Of a stretch of DNA of 64,000 nt, positions 45,283 to 53,419 are shown piece by piece. The notes beneath the pieces are model-generated. The model saw only the letters and a program-made list of their open reading frames with translations, was not told the DNA's origin and made no database searches. A program made the position numbers and the translations under genes. The stretch's first letter is position 1; the number at the start of each line of letters is the position of its first letter. This DNA comes from Bradyrhizobium sp. 164 (GTDB taxonomy: Bacteria; Pseudomonadota; Alphaproteobacteria; Rhizobiales; Xanthobacteraceae). The stretch lies in NCBI RefSeq assembly GCF_023073715.1, contig NZ_JADPKA010000030.1, forward strand, positions 1 through 64,000, read 5' to 3'.

Positions 45283-46743
45283 TCATACAAGCACCTTCCC
45301 TTTGGGCTCCTTCTCGGAGAGATCGATGAAAACCGACAGGGGATTAGTTTTGCGGAAGTGAGCTCGCTTGAGATGTCGCCGAAAGAGCTGCCCGAGGGTT
45401 GCGACAACACCCGCCGAAAGCGCGGCGACATCCGGAATGATATGGCCGCCGAGAAAAGCGCCAGCTAGACCAGCTCCCGCCCAGCCCGCGAAGTCGTTCT
45501 GTATTTTATCCCATTCGGCCGTCGCTTTTTGGTGCTCACCGATCAGCGCGTCCTTCGTGTCTCGAACGAAATTGTCCTGCGAACTGAGACTTGAAATTTC
45601 AGTGGCGCCCTTACCTACCGATCGAAGAAAGCCTCTAAAACCTTCGAGCCGGCCATCTTCCCGTACCATCTTTGCAAACTCGACATCGACGTTGTTCAAG
45701 AATTTGAAGTCGAGACTGTGAAAGGTTTTGGCCAGGGGGCTCCAAATTCTTGCGGTCTCGCTCAACTCTTCGCTCACCGACATGATCTCTTGCCATCGCG
45801 TTCTCATGCTAGTGTAGGGAAATGCACCTGTTACGTTCGAGATCAGCAGCGCAGTCTCTATGTTGGTGCCGCCGCGCATCATCGTCAACTGACCTCGGCG
45901 TCCTACAGGCTGATTGAGTGCGAGCGGGTCTTCGCGAAGTTGTCTCCGCATGTAGTCGAGAAATTTCCGCTCCTGCTCGCCGCTTAGGGATTGTCCGGAT
46001 TTTTTGACCATCCCCAACAGCGATTGGTCGTCCATTGCTGAAAGGAAGCGGCCGAGATCCTGCTGTCCGAGATCCTGCACCTCTGCAAGATCCGCTTCAT
46101 CAATCACCAGACCAGCCCGTCGCGATTGGGCCAGTTCGACGGTGTCCCATTTTAGTTCACGGTCGATATCGCCCGGGTCGGGGATCAGTTGCACGAGTTC
46201 GTTCTCGATCCACGGTTTGATCTGAAACAGGAAGTAGATCAGCTTGATCATCTCCGCTTTGTACTGGTGCGGATTATCAATCGGATTGTACTTCGGTTTG
46301 ATGTTGCGTGCGTTAGGGAACGGATCGATTACCAAAATCTGGTCGTTGTAGAGACTAAATCGAAGAAGGTTGCGCAGGATCAATTCGGGTCGCACGTCGC
46401 CGAGATAGAGACCGCGCAGCTTGCCATCGCCTGGCTTGGGCATGATGCCCACCCAATTAGTCTCCGGCCCCCACATCGATCCGTGCACTTTGAAGAATTC
46501 GCGGATCTCTTCATCCGCGATCTTACTCTTGAACTCTTGCCACGTGCGACCCTTGCGGAAGCCGAAGATGTCCTCAGCGGCACTGATAAGTATCCGGTTC
46601 CTTCGCGCAAGTGAGACATCGGCCCAGCCGAGCGGATCAGCCTCGACACTTCGAGCTCGTAAGAAGTGACAGTGCTTGTACCTTTTGCCGCTGCCACAGT
46701 AGCAAGGCTCGTTGAGCTTCGCGGGCTTGTCCATTTGCTTCAC
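45283..46743 (-). CDS. SEC-C zinc-finger protein with predicted membrane segment
   Basis: A 486-residue protein. Residues 11-26 (NEPCYCGSGKRYKHCH) are a SEC-C zinc motif. The middle (IREFFKVHGSMWGPETNWVG, MWRPELILRNLLRFS-like) is unfamiliar. A hydrophobic run near residue 430 (FAGWAGAGLAGAFLGGHIIP and following) may span a membrane. GTG at 46743 has an AGAGAG ribosome-binding site; an ATG three codons on is also possible. It lies between the TIR and MmeI-like genes, 96 and 111 bp away, so it is probably part of the same defence operon. Function unknown. Confidence 0.7.
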   Translation of the reverse strand: MKQMDKPAKLNEPCYCGSGKRYKHCHFLRARSVEADPLGWADVSLARRNRILISAAEDIFGFRKGRTWQEFKSKIADEEIREFFKVHGSMWGPETNWVGIMPKPGDGKLRGLYLGDVRPELILRNLLRFSLYNDQILVIDPFPNARNIKPKYNPIDNPHQYKAEMIKLIYFLFQIKPWIENELVQLIPDPGDIDRELKWDTVELAQSRRAGLVIDEADLAEVQDLGQQDLGRFLSAMDDQSLLGMVKKSGQSLSGEQERKFLDYMRRQLREDPLALNQPVGRRGQLTMMRGGTNIETALLISNVTGAFPYTSMRTRWQEIMSVSEELSETARIWSPLAKTFHSLDFKFLNNVDVEFAKMVREDGRLEGFRGFLRSVGKGATEISSLSSQDNFVRDTKDALIGEHQKATAEWDKIQNDFAGWAGAGLAGAFLGGHIIPDVAALSAGVVATLGQLFRRHLKRAHFRKTNPLSVFIDLSEKEPKGKVLV

Positions 46744-46839
46744 CGTGTGCTCTCTCTGAGAGGCCTGTCTCCAAGCCCGTCAAGGATCGCGACATTTGCG
46801 GGGCGCGTGCTCGGACACGCGGCGGCAGTCTGTACAGGT

Positions 46840-47715
46840 TCAGGCCAGAGCTTTGCCCCAATCAAGGTTTTCGTATCCCGCGGCCTTGAGCTCGCGAAGG
46901 AGCTCCGCCTTCCAAGCACCGCGATCGTCCATGTCTGTGTATCCGATACCAGCGAAGTCCGAAGGCATCTCGATATCGCCCTTCTTTAGGGCGCAGACCC
47001 GCTTGCGGCCTAGTCGACCGGCAAACCAGAACATCTCTCCGATGACGTTCTGCCGTGCGCGAGGACGAAGATTATTCTCATCAAGGCCACCGATGTCATC
47101 CGGCGTCAGGACAACTACGGCGAACCCTGCCGCTCCTCCGTGATCTTCAAATTTTTCTATGATCGTGCGACCTTCGTTGGGCTGACGGTGCAGAACAATC
47201 GGTTTCAGCCCCGCGCGATCAAGAAGAAGCTCAACTTCATGTTTGGCTGGCGTATCCCGGCCGTGCACGATGAAGACCTCATCACTTGAAGTCGCCGCTG
47301 CCCCATCAGATCGTGTTGCAGCGGGCGCTTCGTCGCCGACGAGCTCGATCAGATCCTCTTCAAGCGAGCGGACGGCAAGCCGCAACATTGACAGTGAGTT
47401 CGCTTTTCCGTCCTCAAGCCATTCGTGGACTTGGTACAGCGGATCGTCGCCGCCACCCAGCACCAGGGGACCGTGATCCAGGCTTGTCGCGCCGTCAAAG
47501 CGATGTCGACGCGGTGAGTTGGGACCGAAAACGGTGTCGAGCGTGTCTGCTATGGCGGCCCCCATTGCGTTCGTCTCTGGGGCCCAACGCTCTTTCACTG
47601 CTGTCGTCTCGAAGGCCTCCAACTCGGAAATTCTCTTCCGGAGACGTTCGATGCCGTTCCGGATTTGCTGGGCGTTGAGATTGGGGAGAGCTGGGGGGGA
47701 AGGTCTACGAGCCAT
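46840..47715 (-). CDS. TIR-like nucleotide-binding protein (CAP12/PCTIR type)
   Basis: A 291-residue protein with a helical N-terminus (about 1-130) and a C-terminal CAP12/PCTIR-type TIR domain: EVFIVHGRDTPAKHEVELLL, then QPNEGRTIIEKFEDH, AVVVLTPDDIGG and ARQNVIGEMFWFAGRLGRKRV. The Glu in NVIGEM is at the NADase position. In CBASS and related systems such proteins respond to a nucleotide signal by degrading NAD+. The ATG at 47715 (MARRPSPPALPN) is preferred to the open upstream extension. It is first in a TIR/SEC-C/MmeI-like run. Confidence 0.8.
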   Translation of the reverse strand: MARRPSPPALPNLNAQQIRNGIERLRKRISELEAFETTAVKERWAPETNAMGAAIADTLDTVFGPNSPRRHRFDGATSLDHGPLVLGGGDDPLYQVHEWLEDGKANSLSMLRLAVRSLEEDLIELVGDEAPAATRSDGAAATSSDEVFIVHGRDTPAKHEVELLLDRAGLKPIVLHRQPNEGRTIIEKFEDHGGAAGFAVVVLTPDDIGGLDENNLRPRARQNVIGEMFWFAGRLGRKRVCALKKGDIEMPSDFAGIGYTDMDDRGAWKAELLRELKAAGYENLDWGKALA

Positions 47716-47879
47716 AGAAACGTCCATCACGGTCTGTGCGTGAGCGCGCGGAGTGCCGTCCGTTCCGACCCGCCTTCTAGCGAAGGTGAACTGACCTGTC
47801 CCTCTTACACCCCCTTGAGCTGCGCGGGCCCGCGCTGCGACCGTTTTCCCCGAAAAAGACTTCGCTAACCTTCGCGATT

Positions 47880-47899
47880 TGTTGGTAGCAAAGTTGGTA
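47880..47899. repeat. Candidate integrase arm-type sites, right end
   Basis: TGTTGGTA at 47880-47887 and GTTGGTA at 47893-47899 repeat with a 12-bp period, as at the left end. Both ends also share CGCGATTT just before the first copy. Confidence 0.55.
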
Positions 47900-47958
47900 C
47901 GCCGAGCCGGCAACAGAGAATTACGTTAGTGAATTCAATAGGATAGATACAAATAATC

Positions 47959-47977
47959 ATCCCCTCAGCCGGCACCA
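47959..47977 (+). repeat. attR: 19-bp direct repeat, far copy
   Basis: ATCCCCTCAGCCGGCACCA, identical to the last 19 bases of tRNA-Thr at 24420-24438. It marks the right boundary of the island. No second tRNA body precedes it. Confidence 0.9.
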
Positions 47978-47995
47978 GCTTTTGCCGCACGGCTC

Positions 47996-48409
47996 TCACC
48001 TCGAATTCTTCGGCGCGCTGCTTTGCTGGAAGTGCTCGGCGTCAGCGATCTTCACCCACACATGCTTCGCCTGCTCGAACACCGATCTGACGGGAGCGGG
48101 GTAGTTCGGGTCCGCGATCGCACCGACGGCAACGGCGATCATCGCGGGTAGATTGTCGGCTTTCCAATAGACCGTCGAACCGCAGTCGGTGCAGAAATAG
48201 CTGCGGACCTTGCCACCGCTTGCGGCAGCGCGGACGAACTCCTTCGGCGTCCCTGAGAACGTGACGGCGTCAGCTGGATAGAAGGCGCCGACGCCGAACG
48301 GCGCGCCGGTTCGGCGCTGGCAGTCGGTGCAGTGACAGGCAACGACGAGACGCGACGGCCCCGGAAGCGACAGCGCAAGCGCGCCACAACTGCATCTGGC
48401 ATCAATCAT
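47996..48409 (-). CDS. GFA family protein (glutathione-dependent formaldehyde-activating type)
   Basis: A 137-residue CENP-V/GFA-fold zinc protein. Cysteine ligands are in CSCGAL at the start, ACHCTDCQRRTGAPFG and FCTDCGSTVYWK. The family includes formaldehyde-glutathione adduct enzymes, but most members are uncharacterised. Its ATG overlaps the stop codon of the upstream methyltransferase gene, so the two form an operon. Confidence 0.87.
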   Translation of the reverse strand: MIDARCSCGALALSLPGPSRLVVACHCTDCQRRTGAPFGVGAFYPADAVTFSGTPKEFVRAAASGGKVRSYFCTDCGSTVYWKADNLPAMIAVAVGAIADPNYPAPVRSVFEQAKHVWVKIADAEHFQQSSAPKNSR

Positions 48410-49125
48410 CGAAAACGCTCCTCCGTGGCAAGGCAGACACGATCAGGCAATTGATCCAGCTGCCAGAGCCCGAGGCTCTTGTCGCGCCAGCCGCCACCGC
48501 CCTCCTCGCAACGCTCGCTGATCAGCGCGTGCGGCGCCGGCCAGTCGAACGGCGGCTTCTCCATGTTCAGCGCCCGCCAGTCGCCATCCTCGCAATCGCG
48601 ATTTGCCTCCCATTCCGGAAAGGTGGTGGCGAGCAGGAAGCGCGCGCCGCTCATCTGAAATTGCGCGAGGGCGCGATCGATATTCGCAAAGCTCAGATGC
48701 ACCAGACAGTCCCGGCAGAGAATGACATCCGCACGCGGCAGTGCATCGCGCGTGATGTCGGCAACGAGAAACCGGCCCGACGACCCGCCTGCCACACGCC
48801 GGCGGTTGGCCTCGATCAGCGACGGCACGATGTCGATGCCGGTGTAATCGACATCGAGCGTCATGCGGCTGATCCAGCCGGCATCGCCGCAGGGCGCGTC
48901 GAGCAGCGAGCGGGCACCGAGGCGTTGCAGCAGTGGAGGAAGCCCCTCTCGGATCGCGGCGGTCGCTGGGTCCTCAGAGCCGAGGCCGGAGACGGAAGTT
49001 GGCGCGCCCCAAAGGTTGGTCCGCTCGATGCGTTCGAACCGGGCGGCGAGATCGAGGTCCGCGAAATTCTCGCGGTCGGCGAGGAAACGTTGGTGGGCGA
49101 GCACGGGAGGACGGTGGGCGGTCAT
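48406..49125 (-). CDS. Class I SAM-dependent methyltransferase
   Basis: A 239-residue small-molecule methyltransferase. Motif I is SLLDAPCGDAGWISRM, followed by VDYTGIDIVPSLIEANRRR and the acceptor-site region VILCRDCLVHLSFANIDRAL. The substrate is unknown. The ATG at 49125 (MTAHRPPVLAHQRFL) begins the usual helix. It overlaps the GFA-family gene by 4 bases. Confidence 0.82.
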   Translation of the reverse strand: MTAHRPPVLAHQRFLADRENFADLDLAARFERIERTNLWGAPTSVSGLGSEDPATAAIREGLPPLLQRLGARSLLDAPCGDAGWISRMTLDVDYTGIDIVPSLIEANRRRVAGGSSGRFLVADITRDALPRADVILCRDCLVHLSFANIDRALAQFQMSGARFLLATTFPEWEANRDCEDGDWRALNMEKPPFDWPAPHALISERCEEGGGGWRDKSLGLWQLDQLPDRVCLATEERFR

Positions 49126-49285
49126 CGGGTGAGCCTCTAGGCAAGTCGGAAGCCCAGTGTACAGGCGATTCGAGCCTCCGGAATCGCAGCGTGCCATCCG
49201 ATCTGATCGTTAGCGTTGGGCAGAGTCGGAGACGCTGATCCGATGGGGGTCGGAACCAAAGCCGTGCGTCGCTCGTTCTCGACCC

Positions 49286-49504
49286 ATGCGGATCAGGGAA
49301 GAAAATCGAAACATATTTTTGCTGGCGAGCGTGACGCTGTGCTGTGGCGTCGTGGCCGGCACAGTTGCGCTGTTCGAACCGGCGCCAGCACCGACTCCTG
49401 CAAAGCAGGTGGCCGAGCGGATGGCAATCGACGCCACCGCTCCGACACCGGTTCGGGTGGTCGGCGCACCCTTCGAGCCCAACGTCAATCCGCGCCAGCG
49501 ATAA
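49286..49504 (+). CDS. Small membrane-anchored hypothetical protein
   Basis: A 72-residue protein with one N-terminal membrane helix (NIFLLASVTLCCGVVAGTVALF) and a proline-rich periplasmic tail. Its start MRIREENRN is followed directly by the helix. Convergent with the next small gene, 3 bp apart. Function unknown. Confidence 0.6.
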   Translation: MRIREENRNIFLLASVTLCCGVVAGTVALFEPAPAPTPAKQVAERMAIDATAPTPVRVVGAPFEPNVNPRQR

Positions 49505-49507
49505 CCA

Positions 49508-49672
49508 TCACGTCGGCGATGCCTCCGTGCCCTTCTCGGGCCGGCCATGGGCCCGCGCCAATTCCTCGACGAACGCGATCACCTCCGCCCGCTTGTCGGG
49601 CGGCAGCGACAGGAACGCGCGGACGAGCCTTAAGCCCTCCGCTTCGTCCACCCGTTCGTCTTCGTCATTCAT
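49508..49672 (-). CDS. Small hypothetical protein
   Basis: A 54-residue acidic helical protein from the ATG at 49672 (MNDEDERVDEAEGLRLVRAF) with LSLPPDKRAEVIAFVEELAR, similar in shape to small regulators or toxin-antitoxin linkers. No family assigned. Confidence 0.55.
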   Translation of the reverse strand: MNDEDERVDEAEGLRLVRAFLSLPPDKRAEVIAFVEELARAHGRPEKGTEASPT

Positions 49673-49773
49673 CCGACCAATGTCGGGCGATCGGGAAAAA
49701 TATGCAATCCCTTTCAAACGACCTTGATTCGGCGCGGCCGCTTTGCTGGAATGGAGCGCGGCAGAGGTGGATC

Positions 49774-50208
49774 ATGAAGTGGATCAGGGAACGCGACGCA
49801 CTGATCGCGCAGACACTGGCCTTCGTTCAATCGGTGACGGGCAAAAAGGATGATTTCCTTCAGCCGGCCGCGCTGTCGGATTCGCCGGCGGCGACCGTCG
49901 AGACCGCCCCGGTCGAGATCGGACCGCTCCAGCCCGCTCCGCAGGCTCAGTTCGTCAAGCTCCCGCCGGCACGGACAAGCGGCGATTTTCGCAGCGAGAT
50001 GCAGGCCCGGATCGCCAATTTCCGCAAGCATCAGGAGCGGTTCGCGCGCGAGCGCGAGGAGTACGGCGCTCCAATCGGGGCTTACAGCCAGGACCACACC
50101 AGCCAGAGATTGGCCGCGCAGGCGCCAAACAGCGCCAACGTCAGGGGCAGGAGCATGTGCCCGCAGGAGGTTTTCAGGTCGCTCGTCATGGCCGAAAACA
50201 TCCGCTGA
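49774..50208 (+). CDS. Hypothetical protein
   Basis: A 144-residue frame from the ATG at 49774 (MKWIRERDALIAQTLAFVQS) with a charged helical core (FRSEMQARIANFRKHQERFAREREEYGAP). The C-terminal part is less convincing. An AGAGGTGG ribosome-binding site precedes the start. Unknown function. Confidence 0.5.
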   Translation: MKWIRERDALIAQTLAFVQSVTGKKDDFLQPAALSDSPAATVETAPVEIGPLQPAPQAQFVKLPPARTSGDFRSEMQARIANFRKHQERFAREREEYGAPIGAYSQDHTSQRLAAQAPNSANVRGRSMCPQEVFRSLVMAENIR

Positions 50209-50363
50209 TTCCAGCCGGAGAGTCCCAGGGATTCTTTTTTTACGGATTCAGGACTCGTTTACGACTCAGGACACGAACTGCCCGATCACGGCGCCGTGAT
50301 CGACCAGCCGGCCGGAACCCGTTCCGCGCAAAGTCGTTAACGGGCTTTCCTGGAGCGGGAAGA

Positions 50364-50618
50364 ATGCCCTACGCCCTGTTCTGCAACGACGCCCAGATCA
50401 GCAAGGCCTATCCGAGCGAGTCCGACGTCTGGAAACTCGCGCAGCGAAGTGGTCTCGTCGTGGACGTGACCGCGGACGACGAGCGGCCGGGACCGCGCCG
50501 GGTGCTCGACAATGACTACGAGATCGCGCCCTGCCAGGCAGCCCAGGGCGAGGACCCCGCCAAGAACAAAGCTGAGGCCGAGCAGCAGTCGAGGATGGAG
50601 CTTGAGCTGAACACTTGA
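50364..50618 (+). CDS. Small hypothetical protein
   Basis: An 84-residue acidic protein (MPYALFCNDAQISKAYPSES and DVWKLAQRSGLVVDVTADDE), typical of the small conserved proteins in Bradyrhizobium. The ATG at 50364 has GGAGCGGGAAG just upstream. Function unknown. Confidence 0.6.
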   Translation: MPYALFCNDAQISKAYPSESDVWKLAQRSGLVVDVTADDERPGPRRVLDNDYEIAPCQAAQGEDPAKNKAEAEQQSRMELELNT

Positions 50619-50655
50619 GGTCCGGAGCTCCGGGGCGGGAAACCTGAGCGAAGGC

Positions 50656-50898
50656 TCAGGGCGTCGCGGTCGCGAGAGACGCCTGCTCGCCCGCCAGGGC
50701 CACGCAGGCCTTCCGGCGATGCAGCCCGCGGATCGCGCCGGTGACCTTCAGCACCTTGCCCGACGGACAGGAAGCGTCCTTGACGAAGGCCACCTCGTAG
50801 GGCGCCAGCATCAGAGGCTCGGATTTAAGGATTGTCTGTGCAGAGCACGGCAAGCAGATGACGCACGCGAGCACCCCTGCCGACACCAAGATACGCAT
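50656..50898 (-). CDS. Small secreted hypothetical protein
   Basis: An 80-residue protein with signal peptide MRILVSAGVLACVICLPCSAQ, then a short mature part with two Cys (CPSGKVLKVTG and RKACVAL) that may form a disulfide. The ATG at 50898 is the signal-peptide start. Function unknown. Confidence 0.6.
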   Translation of the reverse strand: MRILVSAGVLACVICLPCSAQTILKSEPLMLAPYEVAFVKDASCPSGKVLKVTGAIRGLHRRKACVALAGEQASLATATP

Positions 50899-51094
50899 GT
50901 TCGTCGTCCCACCAGCCCGGCAATTCTCATATAACGCGTTCCGGAGCGCGAGTTCCGTAAGCGGCAAAAATTATTTTTGCTTTACCCCGCGGCCATGACG
51001 CGCGTGAGAAGACGCGCGCCGGAACGTTTGCTTGCAAGCGATGCGCCAGATGGTTGACGCAAAGCGAACAACAGGCCGGCGAGCAAGAGGCGGG

Positions 51095-51125
51095 CAAACG
51101 AAAGGCCGGCGGGAAAGCCGGCCTT
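51095..51125 (-). terminator. Intrinsic terminator of the porin gene
   Basis: On the minus strand AAGGCCGGC (51117-51125 complement) pairs with GCCGGCCTT (51102-51110 complement) around TTTCCC, followed by TCGTTTG. It lies just 3' of the stop at 51150. Confidence 0.75.
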
Positions 51126-51149
51126 GTCAGATCGCGTCGTTGGCAGAGG

Positions 51150-51857
51150 TCAGTAGCGCGACGCCGACGGACCGCCCCAGCCGAACCGGTAGTTCACGCC
51201 GACCTTGACGGTATGTTCATCCTCCCGGCCGCGGACGCCGACGATATCGGCTGGGCCGGAGGTGAAGGTGGTGCTGCCAAAGTTGTAATACTGATACTCG
51301 GCCTTGGCCGACCAGCTCGGCGCGAACATGTATTCGAGGCCGGCGCCGACGGTGTAGCCGTCCTTGCTGTTGCCGGTGGTGGTGAAGGCCTGCGGCACCC
51401 CGGCGATGTTCACGCCAAGGCCGTTATTGCGCCAGGCATAACCGCCCTTGGCGTAGAGCAGCGTCGGTCCCCAGGTGTAGCCGATGCGACCGGTCACCGA
51501 CCCGAGCTGGTCGGTGTTGGACGTCACCTGCGTGCCCAGCGGGAACGTGACGCCGTTGTTGTTGGTCGGCAGCCAGGAATACTGGGCCTCGATACCCACC
51601 ACCCAATTGGGCGCGAACTGGTAGTCGAAGCCGCCCTGCACGCCGCCGAGGAAGCGGGCATCGCTCGACTGGAAGCCATTGTCACCGGCAAAGGCGCCGC
51701 CGACATGGCCGCCGATGTAGAAACCTGTCCAGTTGTAGATCACCTGTGGCGGCGTATAGGCCGGTGCCTTGGTGTAAGGGCGCGGCTGCATGTCGGCTGC
51801 AGCGGCTGGCGCGGCCAGCGCCAGCAGCGCGACTGCACCGAGCAAAATCGTTTTCAT
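51150..51857 (-). CDS. Outer membrane beta-barrel protein (Omp25/31-like porin)
   Basis: A 235-residue exported beta-barrel of the alphaproteobacterial Omp25/31 family. The signal peptide is MKTILLGAVALLALAAPAAAA. The first strand reads YNWTGFYIGGHVGGAFAGDNGF. Further strands are GGFDYQFAPNWVVGIEAQYS, GRIGYTWGPTLLYAKGGYAW and GAGLEYMFAPSWSAKAEYQYY. The last strand ends VKVGVNYRF, then a short tail. It has its own terminator and no operon partner. Confidence 0.88.
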   Translation of the reverse strand: MKTILLGAVALLALAAPAAAADMQPRPYTKAPAYTPPQVIYNWTGFYIGGHVGGAFAGDNGFQSSDARFLGGVQGGFDYQFAPNWVVGIEAQYSWLPTNNNGVTFPLGTQVTSNTDQLGSVTGRIGYTWGPTLLYAKGGYAWRNNGLGVNIAGVPQAFTTTGNSKDGYTVGAGLEYMFAPSWSAKAEYQYYNFGSTTFTSGPADIVGVRGREDEHTVKVGVNYRFGWGGPSASRY

Positions 51858-52142
51858 GATCATCCCCGTTCTCTCAAATTCGACCCTCAGCAAACAACGT
51901 GGCGTGAATTTGGTTGCTTCGCGGCGATGCCGGAACGTTGATCGTTCGTTACTGTGACGGGTTGGCAACAACGCGATTTTGTTCCGTCACGTCCCTTGCG
52001 CCGGCCGTTCTCGTCGTCGGCGCAGGGCGAGCCGTAACGATTTGTCGCGAGACGAAACCGCCCGTTCAAAGCTCGCCAAGATGTGATCCAGCGGCTCCGG
52101 CGCGGTCTGTCCTATCATGAGGCGATGAAGGCGGGCTTTGCG

Positions 52143-52533
52143 CTACCGCGTCATCTTTTCCAGTTCCGGAAAGGGTGCGTAAACCGCACCGGCACAGAGC
52201 TCGCTCGTCCGATCGATAACGCGGTCGCTCCGCCCGTTGACGAAAATCACGGCGCTCGCGCATGCCCTTGTAGCTGCCATCGGTCTCGCGCGGGGTGAAA
52301 TGCAGGCAGCTCACGTAGAACTGGCGCCCGCCAACTTCGCGCAGCACCGGATCGGCCATGCTGGCGTCGCGCACCCCGACCGGGTTGTTCAGATAGCTGC
52401 GCATCAAGGCCAGCGTGTCGCTGCGGAAGTTGTCGGGAAACGGCTGCGGCCCTCCGGCCTGGGTCCCGCCCATCAGCGTTGGACGGTCACCGTCGCTGCC
52501 GAAGCATGCCGCAAGCGCCAACGGCAACGCCAT
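52143..52533 (-). pseudogene. Lipoprotein gene with a single-base frameshift
   Basis: The frame starts MALPLALAACFGSDGD with lipobox LALAAC and continues through FRSDTLALMRSYLNNPVGVRD and VSCLHFTPRETDGSYKGMRER. At about 52252 it goes out of frame. In the shifted frame it reads on as AVIFVNGRSDRVIDRTSELC and ends PFPELEKMTR at 52143, which is clearly the intended C-terminus; one base appears to be missing. Reading straight through gives an Arg-rich tail to 52066 instead. It may be a real mutation or an assembly error. Confidence 0.65.
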
Positions 52534-52799
52534 GATCACTGCATATCTCGCCAATCGCCCCACAGGCACCGCTCTCCGCTCGATCAGACTCGGAGGTGTT
52601 CTAGCCCCAAGCTTCCACGAACCCAAGCCTGCATGATCTAAGCTTGCACAAAGGGAATTCGCTTGCAGCGGCGCAAACGGCGCGCCGGTCCGCCGCCGAC
52701 ACCTCGGGCTTTCGCACGAGGCATGGCGAACGGACCGGGCCTGAACTCCGCACGCGGCGGCGGGGCAATGCCAGGGATGCCGCCGCGCGGGATCAGTGG

Positions 52800-53168
52800 T
52801 CAGTTGCGCTTGTCCGATGTCGCCGGCTTGGTCACGTCCGGCTGCGCCTTCAGCGATTCCTTGGCCGTGACCTGCTTGTGGTGATGGCGATGCTTGCGCA
52901 CGGACTTGTGCTCGTCGGGCGTGGCGGCGGCGTTGGCGTTCATCGCGTTCGACTTGGTGTCCACCTTGGCATTCGCCTTGACGTCGGAAGCCTTCGTGTC
53001 GGGCTTGACGCCCGCATCCGATTTGACCGCAGTATCCGCCGCCTTGGTCTGGCTCTGGTCCGCCTTGATCACCGGCGCGGTCGTGGTGGTCTTGCCCGCC
53101 TCGGCGGCGAAAGCCGGGGCTGCGATCACGGAGGCTGCGAGCAAGGCTGCGGAAATGGTCTTCAACAT
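52800..53168 (-). CDS. Secreted Lys/Ala/His-rich protein
   Basis: A 122-residue exported protein: signal peptide MLKTISAALLAASVIAAPAFA, then low-complexity repeats of KADTKAxDVKANAKVDTK type and a basic-histidine patch KSVRKHRHHHKQ. It might bind metal or acidic polymers; no enzyme domain is seen. Confidence 0.7.
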   Translation of the reverse strand: MLKTISAALLAASVIAAPAFAAEAGKTTTTAPVIKADQSQTKAADTAVKSDAGVKPDTKASDVKANAKVDTKSNAMNANAAATPDEHKSVRKHRHHHKQVTAKESLKAQPDVTKPATSDKRN

Positions 53169-53419
53169 GGTTGGTCTCCTCTGGGAAGGATCTTGAGGCG
53201 GCGCCCTCTCGTCACCCCTTCGATCGTAAGTCCGAGCCTAGAGAGCAGCCACTGAACCCAGTCTGAAGCCCATTGCGGGCTCCCGTTCATCTCGATGACA
53301 AGTTTGTCATCTGCGCCGGGACGAATAGATCGTGCGAAGCGGGAATGTTTTTGCCCCATGGGTGTTCCGGTCTTCGGGCAATCGTGTAGGATCGCCACGT
53401 TTCATACGGGAGAACATCA

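Larger units (their letters stand above)
24420..47977. mobile_element. Integrated genomic island in tRNA-Thr (about 23.5 kb, decaying)
   Basis: The island is defined by a 19-bp direct repeat of the tRNA-Thr 3' end at both edges, a tyrosine integrase gene beginning 202 bp inside the left edge, and paired GTTGGTA repeats at both ends. By eye it has lower G+C and more irregular coding than the flanks. It carries replication-type genes (AAA ATPase, small DNA-binding proteins), a nuclease-transposase fusion, restriction-modification and other defence-type genes. The integrase has a nonsense codon and two cargo genes have frameshifts, so self-mobilisation is unlikely. Core genes resume directly after 47977. 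Confidence 0.9.

Noticed and set aside
47959..47977. A second tRNA-Thr gene
   Set aside because: Only the last 19 bases are present with no D or anticodon arm before them; it is the attR copy.
53162..53398. A 78-codon minus-strand frame
   Set aside because: It overlaps the start of the secreted Lys-rich protein gene and lacks a clear ribosome-binding site; I could not support it.
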